IMG/VR virus record: IMGVR_UViG_3300050120_000111
Location: 1 to 37,437 of that record
Direction: 5' to 3' (one strand)
DNA length: 37,437 nucleotides
From: a virus
In this document: positions 15,501 to 24,600 of the stretch, one piece after another
Layout: every line of letters begins with the position of its first letter
Position numbering within the stretch: the stretch's first letter is position 1
Position numbers and translations under genes: made by a program
Notes under the pieces: generated by a model
What the model was told of the DNA's origin: nothing
Seen by the model: only the letters and a program-made list of their open reading frames with translations
Databases searched by the model: none

Positions 15501-17666
15501 GGCAAATTTAGATCGATTGGTTTGACCGCCCTGTCCTTCAATAATTGGGTATTCACCCTTCTTTTCAAATTCAACAACTTTATCAATTAATCGTTTTGCC
15601 GAAACTCCATCATATTTTCCTTCGGTAATATGACGCACGGCAACTTCCTGATCTTTGGTAGACATACCTAAATCAAAACGAGGTGATGTGTCATTTGGCT
15701 TACGCTCAGGATCGCCAACTATCCCATGGGTAATAGCATCAATAGCTTTTTGACGAATAGGGTCAATAGTATCGGGCTTGGTTTTATCCTCGCCCGATTT
15801 AACTACTTCTTTTTCTTGGGTGGTGCTGATTTTTTCACCTGAGCCGCCATTTTCTTCATTCCTGCTTTGTCCGCCTTCTTGTCGGCTGGGCTGTTTTCCC
15901 ATTTCATCATTTTTGCCATCTTCTTGAGTTTTAGTTATTGAGTTATTTTTAGTTGTTTCATCATTTTGGTCAGCAACTTTCGGTACGCCGACTGTTTCAT
16001 CTGCCGGTTGTTCAGCAGGTACTTCCGTATTTTGTTTGGTTTGTTCATATTGCTTTTTGATAATATCATCCAACTGGGCGTTCTTATCCTGTAACTTGAT
16101 TTTATTCTCTTTATCCTTTATAATATCACCTGTTGGTTCTTGCTGTAATTCAGTTATTTCATCGGCCAGTTTTGTTTTCTGTTGTTCAATCGGGTCAAGG
16201 GCTTTATGTACTTCATCAACCTTTGCAATTACAGCGTCCTTAGTTTCCTGTGGTAAAGGCAAATCATTAACCGCTTCAACAACTCCATCCTTATCTTTCA
16301 GGATAGACTGCGTTACAGCCTTTACAGACGAGGCTTTTCCATTGACAGATGATTGTACCACTTGCTGCTGCTTTTCTTCCTGGTCGTCAGATTTAAAGGC
16401 ATCTTCGGCATGGGTAGCCGCTTTTATTTGCAAGTCGTGCGGTGTTTCTTTGGTGTCATTTATTGCCTTTATGGTATTAACGTCGGTATCCATGAAGTTA
16501 TGTAGATCAACCAGTGGCGCACGTTGCAACACTTCTTTAGCGGCACCATCCGCAGGGGTAGGTTCGTCTGATTTTGCTTCTCCACTATGCACCATCCCCA
16601 ACACGCCGCCGAAAATAGCGTTGTTTTTAAGTTCATCTAAAGAAGTTGGTTTGCCTTGTACGGCATTCGTTACAAATGGGACAGCTGAAAATGCTGTTGC
16701 CTGGGCAGTAGAGTGCAATATTTTCTTTTCGGCGCCAGCAACTAACTTATTCCCCGACATTAGCCCGTTATCTTCCAGTAGCTTTTTACCGAAGTCGGTT
16801 GCCTTTTCTGCTGCCTTTCCCGCACCCTCAAATAATACCCCTTTGCCATAATCCTCCACACCTGTTTTTAAAGCACCAGCCAAAGCGTCGGTATCATCCA
16901 TACCTGCAGCTTTATTATCGGCATACGCCCCTGTAAGACCCTTTGTGGCTTGCTGTATGGGGAACTTCCCGGCAGCCATATTAGCAACTTTTGGCGCATA
17001 TTTGCCCCCATATTTAGCTAATACATCCCCCAATTTTCCGATTTTTGCTACATCCAATTCGGGTGTTAACGCCAATTCCATTATATCGGGGGCAAAGCCA
17101 ATAGCAGATGAAGCAACTTTACCCATAGTTGTATTTGGTAAAGAGTGACTTTGTGCTGTTTGCTCATCACTTATCCCTGCCTGACGTAGGTTTTCACCGG
17201 CACGAGATAATGGGTTTTTATCTGAAAAAGCAAAATTATCGCCTACAAACTTCATCGCACCACCCAGGTCTTTTTCTAATCCGGCCTGTACGGTTTTAAA
17301 TGAAAAGTCACCAATATTATTCCATGAGTTTTTTTGAGTGACTTTTGGTGCAGATGCTTGAGGAATGGGTTGTGGTTTATTCTGTGCTTGCTGATAAGAA
17401 GCGTTTAGTTGGGCATCCTGCTGCTGATGGTGTCTGGTATCTGACGCTACAGGTGCATTTGGGTCAAACTTTGAAATAGAGTATGGTGTTGATAAATTAA
17501 CCTTATTGGCATAGTCGGGGTATTTTTCTATAATACTTTTGGTCAGTGTAGCATTATCAACTTTGGCATAGTCGGGGTATTTCGCTTTTATTTGTGCAGC
17601 AAATTCGTCAACCGAAAGTTTCTTTGGCGGTTGTTCCTGAACCGGGGTATCAACTTCTTCTGCCAT
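12570..17666 (-). CDS. giant internal virion (polyvalent) protein, 1698 aa
   Basis: The N-terminus carries two copies of a KYPDY motif (about residues 29-33 and 48-52, inside KLSVDEFAAQIKAKYP...), a signature of large proteins in Bacteroidota phages. Long charged coiled-coil regions follow, with very Gln/Glu/Lys-rich linkers around residues 550-660. The last 400 residues include hydrophobic helices (GHGGIFMGTHAGMTLFNPS, YTGAMLVNSAIQNT). Size, position after tail genes and low-complexity linkers fit an ejected internal protein that enters the cell with the DNA, comparable in logic to T7 gp16 or N4-type virion proteins. I see no lysozyme, protease or polymerase motif. Confidence 0.65.
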   Translation of the reverse strand: MAEEVDTPVQEQPPKKLSVDEFAAQIKAKYPDYAKVDNATLTKSIIEKYPDYANKVNLSTPYSISKFDPNAPVASDTRHHQQQDAQLNASYQQAQNKPQPIPQASAPKVTQKNSWNNIGDFSFKTVQAGLEKDLGGAMKFVGDNFAFSDKNPLSRAGENLRQAGISDEQTAQSHSLPNTTMGKVASSAIGFAPDIMELALTPELDVAKIGKLGDVLAKYGGKYAPKVANMAAGKFPIQQATKGLTGAYADNKAAGMDDTDALAGALKTGVEDYGKGVLFEGAGKAAEKATDFGKKLLEDNGLMSGNKLVAGAEKKILHSTAQATAFSAVPFVTNAVQGKPTSLDELKNNAIFGGVLGMVHSGEAKSDEPTPADGAAKEVLQRAPLVDLHNFMDTDVNTIKAINDTKETPHDLQIKAATHAEDAFKSDDQEEKQQQVVQSSVNGKASSVKAVTQSILKDKDGVVEAVNDLPLPQETKDAVIAKVDEVHKALDPIEQQKTKLADEITELQQEPTGDIIKDKENKIKLQDKNAQLDDIIKKQYEQTKQNTEVPAEQPADETVGVPKVADQNDETTKNNSITKTQEDGKNDEMGKQPSRQEGGQSRNEENGGSGEKISTTQEKEVVKSGEDKTKPDTIDPIRQKAIDAITHGIVGDPERKPNDTSPRFDLGMSTKDQEVAVRHITEGKYDGVSAKRLIDKVVEFEKKGEYPIIEGQGGQTNRSKFATSEDIQQNIDDAKSFKLAKEQDIEANNKGLKDLGITHQDVQDYENYRNAGEPGTIHGRAVENPADNVQRPENDQTASKPQGKGGEAVQSSLSSDKVARLNELRKKFGGQLNDITRIPTLLADKEFREYAGLVLEDTLGDFKAFSKRMIDEVGEKIKEHLPGLFKELGGKEEEGGEEVKKTILTKRAYEGDVADDVKKYLEDKGLTRKSFSQEERSKQATDFIDKFGEDAAFRAVESGDIDGGMAASILAQLQIKNSRAMTEFPEGSEERDILAKKQADYIALMEKKGYLGGEFNGQLAHEYENAELDFAEVKKRVEALTGKPLTPEQGKKIKALTDENENLKAKLKDAEAKLIEATDKEFKADTADKNETKTEKAKRVADKLRANAKIHRPGVFSAATPASVAWDAAIEIAAKSIEAGGKVADAIDKGIEHIKSTDWYKSLSKNKKELAEKEFTRFNHDSISSTDLDDLRDRFVNKTDNKFSHTEARDIWGYMKNRYIENGISYRDALSKTADDLGLSWRQVSEAITTPKNKRMSDEMWKRQAENTRYRTAIKNWIGDQNKSILGKALQKVSGAFRGVSVFGHGGIFMGTHAGMTLFNPSTLHISIPAFFRGWKFAYGNEGAYQRSMEELKNSPNYVIAQRAGLKNNPERLNAEEYQKSQKYLGKLGLAGERGFNAIKVLRQGLFDYHFNKLSAAERDDPEVAKSIAHIANLATGATTIKIPAWVNEASFAGGMEAARWEKLTSSPVKATQTALNAIFHPSKATVADRVFAKVWARRVGEQLATYTGAMLVNSAIQNTINPKNPVNITNPNKPDFLKFKFGDVTIDPTSGMRATAMFMHALGKIPFEEKKELHGDKRIKVAGKDVAGYARGKLAPLYSTAADFFEGQDYNSNVMPYSHEKPNSYAHKLTWGEYAWQKAPLPIAEAANVAYQSALEHGAHKVTLDHVLNGIMSGAISGTTGVRVGEYDANSPKNKKH

Positions 17667-17668
17667 TA

Positions 17669-19210
17669 TTAAGGTAGATTTAATCCCAATGGATTGCCTT
17701 TTGTCGGTTTAACTGTTTTTTGTGGATTAGAGAGTTGTTGTTTTATATCTGTATTAAGTCCGTGTTTACCAGTACCACCAAGCATAGTATTAATTTTGTC
17801 CACTGGTATATGCAATCTATCAGCCAAAAGCTGTGCTTTAGTTTGAATATCTATCGGATTACCAGGATCCATATAAATAGGTTCGCCCGATTTTTTTGTC
17901 ACATATGGATTGTTAGATTCGTCGTCGGTCAAATCTTTATAGGCTTGACTTTGTTCCCAAGGCACTTTTTTCTTCCACCATAACGAACCCTCAGTACCCC
18001 CAGCCTTTTCATAATCGGCTTTAGCTTCCTTATTCGCTTTAATTATATCTTGCCCATTTTTCTTTAAATCTACCTGATCGGGAACATCTATTTTATACAT
18101 TCCATCTGGGGTTACTGTAGCAACAGGTTTTTCACCATCCCTGAATTGTGCTGGCGAGGCAAGTTTTAAAACGTTATTAATGGCTGGTACACCACCTTTT
18201 TGGATAGGCGCAACATAATTATGCTCAAATGGTAATGGTTGTTGATTTTGAATTTGTCCAAATGTTATATGTGGATGTTTACCTTCATAATCCCATTTAT
18301 CTTTGGCTAACTGTAATTTATCCGTATCTGTTTCGCCATTTTTATAAATACTGCTTGCACCGGGTTTATATAACTGCCCTTGATGTGCTTCCCTTGCAGC
18401 CGCAAGATTAATGGCATTGTGCATGTCATCTTCTGATTTAACATCGGCAAATAAATCTGCATTTCGTCCCTTTAAAGCATTGAAATATCTGGCATCTACA
18501 GGAACACCATTAATAAAACTTGCCCGATTAGCTATTTGATGGGCTAACCCATTTTCAGCCATTGGGTCAATTTTCTGACCTTCGGTTTGATATTGAATTG
18601 GATTGCCTACACCATCTTTGGATACGGGACCAAGGGTTACGGTTTTTACAGCATTATTAATCAAGCCATCGTTTATAGCCTTTGTATTCTTATTGAAATA
18701 GTCAATATCTGGGGCTGACTTTAAAGAATACGGATTTGGATTATATGCTTTATCGTTTACTCCACGCTGATTGTTTGCCATAAACTCTTTAACGGCATCA
18801 TCCCCATACTCGTATCGTTTTGTTGGGTCTGCCAATACACTCGCAACCGGCGCCCATGTTGCAGCAGCTTGTTTTGACTTAGCAACGGTATTTTGCGCCT
18901 GCATATAGGCTTGTTGGGCCTGTGATTGAGCCAATGACTTCTTATATGGATCCCGTTCATTCATAGCCCCTATGGACTTATTACGCCAATCCTGTACCTG
19001 ATTAAAGAAATCTTGCCTATCAGCATCATTACGCAATCCGTCAGGCTTTAATTGAGCCTGCTGGTCGGTAAGTTGCTTTAGCTCTTGTTGGCGCTGTTGT
19101 TGTTGACGGGCAAGCATTTGAGCAAAGCCTTGTTGGGCACCACTTGTGGGGTCAATTACCTGAGCCCCCCCTTTGTTAATTCCATAAAATTGGGTGTTGC
19201 TAACAGGCAT
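17669..19210 (-). CDS. internal virion protein (513 aa)
   Basis: The N-terminus is Gln-rich and helical (QMLARQQQQRQQELKQLTDQ, then AQAQQAYMQAQNTVAKSKQ). A soluble Asn/Lys/Asp-rich remainder follows with no recognised enzyme motif. It overlaps the 204 aa gene by one base and precedes the 1698 aa gene by three, so the three are made together. The layout of a small hydrophobic protein, a medium Gln-rich protein and a giant protein parallels the ejection proteins of podoviruses such as T7 gp14/15/16 or P22 gp7/20/16. That parallel is positional and not sequence-based. Confidence 0.6.
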   Translation of the reverse strand: MPVSNTQFYGINKGGAQVIDPTSGAQQGFAQMLARQQQQRQQELKQLTDQQAQLKPDGLRNDADRQDFFNQVQDWRNKSIGAMNERDPYKKSLAQSQAQQAYMQAQNTVAKSKQAAATWAPVASVLADPTKRYEYGDDAVKEFMANNQRGVNDKAYNPNPYSLKSAPDIDYFNKNTKAINDGLINNAVKTVTLGPVSKDGVGNPIQYQTEGQKIDPMAENGLAHQIANRASFINGVPVDARYFNALKGRNADLFADVKSEDDMHNAINLAAAREAHQGQLYKPGASSIYKNGETDTDKLQLAKDKWDYEGKHPHITFGQIQNQQPLPFEHNYVAPIQKGGVPAINNVLKLASPAQFRDGEKPVATVTPDGMYKIDVPDQVDLKKNGQDIIKANKEAKADYEKAGGTEGSLWWKKKVPWEQSQAYKDLTDDESNNPYVTKKSGEPIYMDPGNPIDIQTKAQLLADRLHIPVDKINTMLGGTGKHGLNTDIKQQLSNPQKTVKPTKGNPLGLNLP

Positions 19211-19824
19211 TATTCGTCCCCTCCCATACCGTAATTCCCACCTGTATCTGTGTAGGTATTTGGCACCTTACCAACCCTATTGCCGGCTATTTGTGTCCCC
19301 GCACCTATCAACGCGCTTGCCGCACCTGCCTGGTTCTGCATACCGGCGCCCCGTAAAGCCTGAGATTTGGCTAATTGCTCACTGTACTTATCTGCATAGT
19401 TATAATCCCATGCCCTTTGTTTAGCACCAGCAAGCAATCCCTTTTGCTGCATTAATAGCAATGTGTTCTTATTGCGGGCAATAGCATCCTGTGCATTAAG
19501 GTTACCCGTAGCATTATCGCCGGCACGCACAATGGACGCAAGGTTAGCACCGGGATTAGCAGAATTGTTTAGTGACGATATGGCTGCACCTTGGTTTTGA
19601 TTGATCGCATTCTCTTGATTATTATACGATGCTTGGGGAATGCCCTGTTGGGACATGTTTTGGGCCGTATTGACATTTTGCTGATATGCGGGGTCAACGT
19701 ACTCTGTTGGACGAATATTATTTTTTTCTATTTGAGAAGCCTGGTGGTTCTGAACAGCACCGGTAATACCCTTGTATAAGGCTCCGGCACCTATTAATGC
19801 TCCTGCTGTTATAAGTCCCGCCAT
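19210..19824 (-). CDS. small ejection-type virion protein (204 aa)
   Basis: The N-terminal glycine-zipper-like hydrophobic segment (AGLITAGALIGAGALYKGIT) is followed by a Gln/Asn/Ala-rich helical body with many NQ and AQ runs, ending in a Gly-rich tail. Membrane-active N-terminus plus helical body is typical of small podovirus ejection proteins. It sits directly upstream of the two larger internal virion proteins. Assignment is by architecture. Confidence 0.6.
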   Translation of the reverse strand: MAGLITAGALIGAGALYKGITGAVQNHQASQIEKNNIRPTEYVDPAYQQNVNTAQNMSQQGIPQASYNNQENAINQNQGAAISSLNNSANPGANLASIVRAGDNATGNLNAQDAIARNKNTLLLMQQKGLLAGAKQRAWDYNYADKYSEQLAKSQALRGAGMQNQAGAASALIGAGTQIAGNRVGKVPNTYTDTGGNYGMGGDE

Positions 19825-19826
19825 AG

Positions 19827-20291
19827 CTATTTTTGAACTTGTTTTAATTGAGGTAAAGTTATAAAAGTATTGTCGTTATTTTCATATAACCGATGTTCCA
19901 ATACTTCAATATCACGGCAGTTATCCGGATTGGGATGAACAGTAACCCAAAGTGTGTTTTCTAAAGTGTAAATAATGCGTTTAGTTCCCTTTTTTGTTCG
20001 GCCTCTATGAAACGCTGTTATATGATCCCATTTATCTTTTTCATCCCAAACCAGCATTTCGCCAAAAAATATAAAAAACAGATTATTGGTTTTATGCGTC
20101 ATGCTTGTGCATAGTGTGCCTGCGGGTATGGTTAGTTCACGCATATATATGCCATCTTCAAATTGATGAGATAGCGTGGTTTCTACAGCTGGCAGATCAA
20201 CAATAAATGCTTCTAACTTAAACAACTGCTGTTTAGTCGATAAGCCTTCAATTAATTCCTTTGCGGATAATTCTACTGCGGATTCCTTCAT
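19827..20291 (-). CDS. cupin-fold phage protein (154 aa)
   Basis: Residues 48-120 follow the two-motif beta-barrel pattern of RmlC-like cupins seen in many phages: IYMRELTIPAGTLCTSMTHK with H66, FFIFFGEMLVWDEKD, then GTKRIIYTLENTLWVTVHP with H119. The family occurs near tail genes in diverse podoviruses and its function is not established; metal or small-ligand binding is possible. Only part of the usual metal-binding His/Glu set is visible, so it may be structural. The gene overlaps the 155 aa gene by four bases. Confidence 0.7.
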   Translation of the reverse strand: MKESAVELSAKELIEGLSTKQQLFKLEAFIVDLPAVETTLSHQFEDGIYMRELTIPAGTLCTSMTHKTNNLFFIFFGEMLVWDEKDKWDHITAFHRGRTKKGTKRIIYTLENTLWVTVHPNPDNCRDIEVLEHRLYENNDNTFITLPQLKQVQK

Positions 20292-20755
20292 TCGTCTTTC
20301 TTTAAGTGCGCGGCATCGAACGCCTCTGTATTGGTTCCATAATCAACTTTAGATGTTTTTCCATTAGCGGTTACGGTTGAACTCGCGGTTGGGTAGCGAT
20401 AGGAACTTGTTTTGCTACCAAGCCAGCCATCGACATTTGATAAGCCAGGCATAATGTCATCTTCTGTTTTAATATCTACCCCTTGTACTTTACCAGCTTT
20501 CCATTGTCCAACTAAGTTATTACGATAATCCTGTAATTCCTGTTGTACGCGGGGCACATCGTTGTAGGTTATTTGAAGTCCAGGATTAGTTGATGCAAAT
20601 TTTTGGAAATAGTATTGGCCTAAGTTTTTATCTCTTTGGTCAAGTAATGGACTGCCTTTTACTCCCTGTTTATCGAGATAGTCAATAAACATATTCCACT
20701 GTGCCCTTTGCTGTGGCGTTAGTCCAGGAGGTGGTTGTTGCTGTGGTGGGTTCAT
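20288..20755 (-). CDS. hypothetical virion protein (155 aa)
   Basis: A Pro/Gln-rich start (MNPPQQQPPPGLTPQQRAQ) leads into a helical region (QWNMFIDYLDKQGVKG..., QYYFQKFASTNPGLQ). It overlaps both neighbours by four bases. Small Pro/Gln-rich proteins often accompany tail assembly, but no family is recognised here. Confidence 0.55.
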   Translation of the reverse strand: MNPPQQQPPPGLTPQQRAQWNMFIDYLDKQGVKGSPLLDQRDKNLGQYYFQKFASTNPGLQITYNDVPRVQQELQDYRNNLVGQWKAGKVQGVDIKTEDDIMPGLSNVDGWLGSKTSSYRYPTASSTVTANGKTSKVDYGTNTEAFDAAHLKKDE

Positions 20756-21672
20756 CGTGTACCAATTTTATCCTGTGAAGCGTTTACTGCAATGCTAAAT
20801 AATTTAAGTGCTATATTGCCGTTAATGGTGGTTAAAGTTATGGTAATATAATTTCCTTTCAAAGTATTTCCGTTGATTAAGCCACCAGCAGATGTTTTAT
20901 CTTTTAAGAAACTCGCACTGTAAATACCTTCAACGCTTTCAACGTTTACACTTGTTACACCATCGTTTAGTATTTGCTTAATGAAATCTGCTTCTATCAA
21001 GTCGCTAACCTGTCCCAAACTTGTGACAATACCATCGGTAGCAGTCACCAATAACTCATTAGACTGCATGGCGATCGAATTATAGCTTTTTAATTGCTCA
21101 GGGTGGCTATTTTCGACATACTGAAATATCGTTTGATATTGGGTGCCGTAGAAGTTATTCCTATTTGGCGATCCGTTTTGGTGTAACCAAAGCTGGCCCT
21201 GATACATAGTCACCATGTCGATATAAATGGAAAAACCGTAGTCGGGGGCGATCGTCCTGAATTCAATCCATTTCTTCTCATCAAACGAGTAAACAGGAGT
21301 ATATTTTTGAGTGTTACTGGTATCAACAACGGTATTTCTGATATTTAACGATTGTATCTGACAGTTCCCGTTAGAGAAAAATGATAGTTCTGTGCCATTA
21401 GAAACAATATTTTCTACATATAGCCCTGGGGCTGTACGCTGAACACCGCCTGTGGTACCGGCAAACAACTGAACATAACCTGAATTTATTGATAATACAG
21501 CATAACTTACCTGATAGGTTACGCCAGACAGTATAGGATTCCTAAGACGTATGTACCCAGAATTGCACACTTGGTGTGTGGCAATATTCCCGCTTATTGA
21601 CCACCCAGTGTCATTGGCTTGAGTAAGCAGGTTAACTTGGATGGGAATGTTCTCTATGGCTGTAAAAGACAA
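20752..21672 (-). CDS. tail protein related to C-terminal module of stabilisation proteins (306 aa)
   Basis: The N-terminal half is a beta-sandwich-like carbohydrate-binding-type domain (SGYIRLRNPILSGVTYQVSY). Residues about 125-215 hold YSFDEKKWIEFRTIAPDYG, then YQGQLWLHQN, NRNNFYGTQYQT and NSHPEQLKSYNSIAM. In many phage tail/stabilisation proteins this string of motifs follows the propeller domain in the same polypeptide. Here it is a separate gene just downstream of the 1443 aa propeller-like protein. Role: probably part of the tail tip or muzzle. The family parallel is from memory of motif patterns. Confidence 0.65.
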   Translation of the reverse strand: MSFTAIENIPIQVNLLTQANDTGWSISGNIATHQVCNSGYIRLRNPILSGVTYQVSYAVLSINSGYVQLFAGTTGGVQRTAPGLYVENIVSNGTELSFFSNGNCQIQSLNIRNTVVDTSNTQKYTPVYSFDEKKWIEFRTIAPDYGFSIYIDMVTMYQGQLWLHQNGSPNRNNFYGTQYQTIFQYVENSHPEQLKSYNSIAMQSNELLVTATDGIVTSLGQVSDLIEADFIKQILNDGVTSVNVESVEGIYSASFLKDKTSAGGLINGNTLKGNYITITLTTINGNIALKLFSIAVNASQDKIGTR

Positions 21673-21688
21673 TTTATTTTCCTCCTTT

Positions 21689-24600
21689 TTAATAAGTAAC
21701 TACCGAAACCGCATCTGTTGTAAAGTTATAAGTTATTGTAAGAATTGGTGCACCCACGGCTATTCCTACTGTTCCATTTGCCCCCGCACCTATATGAGTA
21801 GTTACAGTTATAGGCGATGACGAACCAAATGTAACTGCTGGTATCTTGCTACCAACCGAACCAACTAACTCTAATACACCTTCGCTAATATTCCTAACCC
21901 CATAACTCATACTTGGTGCGATAGCGCTTCCGCTTCTGCCTCTTATCTCAAAATCTATTGAGGTAAGTATACCAGTATATTTCTGAATGAAGTATGCAAG
22001 GTTGATTCCAAACCGCCATGCGGGAGCACCACCTGTCAATTTATCGGATGATAATATCCAGCAAGTAGCAGGATCACGTCCGTCATTTGGCAGTTGAAGT
22101 GGGCCACTTGGGCTTTCTATAGTTCCTGTTACAATAATATTAGTTTCTGATAATGCGGCAGTTTTAACATAACCACATAAGTCTGCTGTTGTATCGGTTA
22201 AATAATCTACCAGTATTGTAGACTTTGTTGAATCAACCAAACATGTTCCTGTAGCATTGGCCTGGGCTTGTGCGGCTGCCTGAGCTAAAGCGTCTGCTGC
22301 TATTTGTGTGCCAGCAAAATAAGTATTAGCCGCTATTGAAATTGGAACGGTTGTGCCACTTTCGCCGGTTGGGCAATTATTTCGTTGGTATGGCTGATTA
22401 ACTATAGCCACGTTCCCAAATTGAATTGTAGTCACGGCAAATACACCTGTTTGTGGAGGTGTTCCTATAGACAGAGTAATATCAGTTTCAGTGTTATTGG
22501 TTGCAGAACTTGTCTGCCTTACCTGCACAGTATCATACTGATTAACCGTTCCTGCCGCAGAGGTAAACGCACCACCGTTTATAGAATACTGGCCTGCTGA
22601 AATGCTAATGATCGCCGGGGCGTCGTTGCCACTGACTAAAATGGTATTTGAATTAATAATGGTGCTTAATGGTACATTTATTTGTGGCGCAAAAGAGAAC
22701 GGGTTAACCGTAACGATAGCATCAGTCCAGTTAAGACACACATTTTTTGTAACCGTTCCACCACCTGGTTTATTAAAGGTAAATGTGGGTGCGTCGTTAC
22801 CAACGTAATTTGTTGACGGTACATAGGTAGCTATCCCGGTTGAACTATTATAACTCGCCGTACTATGGGCGCCGTTAGGAGTAGCAGTTACATCTGTTCC
22901 GACAATGGAATAGCTATCAAAGGCATTCCAATCGGTATCGTCAAATGGGTATAATATTAATAAGCCACCATCTGCCTCGATACAGCACATTACTTCATTG
23001 TAATATTTATTATAGAACAGAACAATCTTTTTGCCCTGGGAGTAAGCTAAGGATAAAACCTGCTTAAAATACTTACTCATTTTGCCGGTAATGGAATAGA
23101 TCCCACCCGTAGTGATCTCAAAAATATCGCTTCGGTGCGGGTCAACCATACACCCCCAATTTTTATCTATACAAAAAGCCTCTTTAGCTAATCCTAATCC
23201 CACGTTCTCTGTAGCATATCTGCCATTATTCAAGAGTTTCTCAGATATGGCTACCCCTGTTAACTGATCATTTAATTGCTGATAGGCGATGTTTACGGGC
23301 ACGTAGAACACGTTTAATTCCTGTAGCAGTACCAATATATCCCCACGTTGCCAAGCGGCTTGTATGGCCCCGAAATTAGATGAGGTTTGCCCATTTCCTT
23401 CGCCATAAATATCAGCCGGATAAAAACGGGTTAATCCATTATTCTTACTACCCAATATATAAGGTTGGCTTGTAATTGTTATTGCCTTTCTTTCGGTTTG
23501 TTCCAACTCATCGTAATAGCTTCTTGGCCTGCCAAATGAAGCGTAGGCAGAAGCATAGAAATCAGAATAGTTCAGATCATTAGCCAGGACATCTATAGGC
23601 GGGTTAGTGTATGGAAGCAAAGCATCATCATATTGCCTTGTTTTATAGTAAGCACCACCATCTGTAATAGTGCCACTTAGTGTATCGAATAATCCGTTTG
23701 TGATCGTAAATCGCTCACCAATTTCATACCATATGGTGCCATTTTGAACGGTACTTACTGTTTGGGCCGTAGGCGCTGGTGAATAAAGCCTTAAAAAGAC
23801 GTTTTTGCCATTTAATAAGGTGTTATTAAATGTAGCCGATTTCTCTACTTTAACAATATAATTTCCGCTATCGTACCCAAAAACGCTTAGGTTAACGCAT
23901 GGGTTATTTATAAATACTTTTACCCCCGAATCGATATAATAGTGAAGGGTACATCTATCTCCCGGCGCAAAGTCATAGGATAAAATAGTATTTACACCTA
24001 AATCGGCATATTGGGATGTGAATAGGTTTAATGGGTTAAGGCTTATCGCCAAAATATTACCGGTTGAAGTCAAGTCACCGAATGTTTTTGGCAGGATATC
24101 CCATGACTGACCGTTGTAGGTTACATAATCACCGGTATTGTATGGGCCGCCAGCACCTAAATTAATTGTGTCGGTAGGGAGGCTTGGAGTTGTTATCTGA
24201 TAAGTATCCCCAGTTGTGCCTACATTAACGGCAAGTGTTGGTGTATTTGTATGGGCATCCCAACCACCTTTATACACTAATGGCGTACCCAATACATCCA
24301 AAACTTTCGTAACTGGTGGTTTAGTAATCATCCATTGGTAGTCTACAGCGCCGACCGGGGCAACGGGGTTATTTATCTGCCATGACATTTGAATTGCCTG
24401 TCCGTTTACCTGTGCGTAGGAAGGTGTCTGAAATTTAAAATTATTGGTGGTATCTAAAGGGAAAAACCTGCCACCAGCACCATCGCGCACCGATAAAGCA
24501 GCCTGGTAATTAGTATTATCTAAAAATGTAGGGATTGAATTGGCAACCGTAGCTCCGGCAAAATGTAACTGTATAGTCGCGGTCTGTAAGCCAAAGTATG

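Noticed and set aside
16036-16851. 271-codon open frame on the + strand
   Set aside because: It is the antisense shadow of the 1698 aa virion gene, Ser/Cys-rich, with no start signal or homology.
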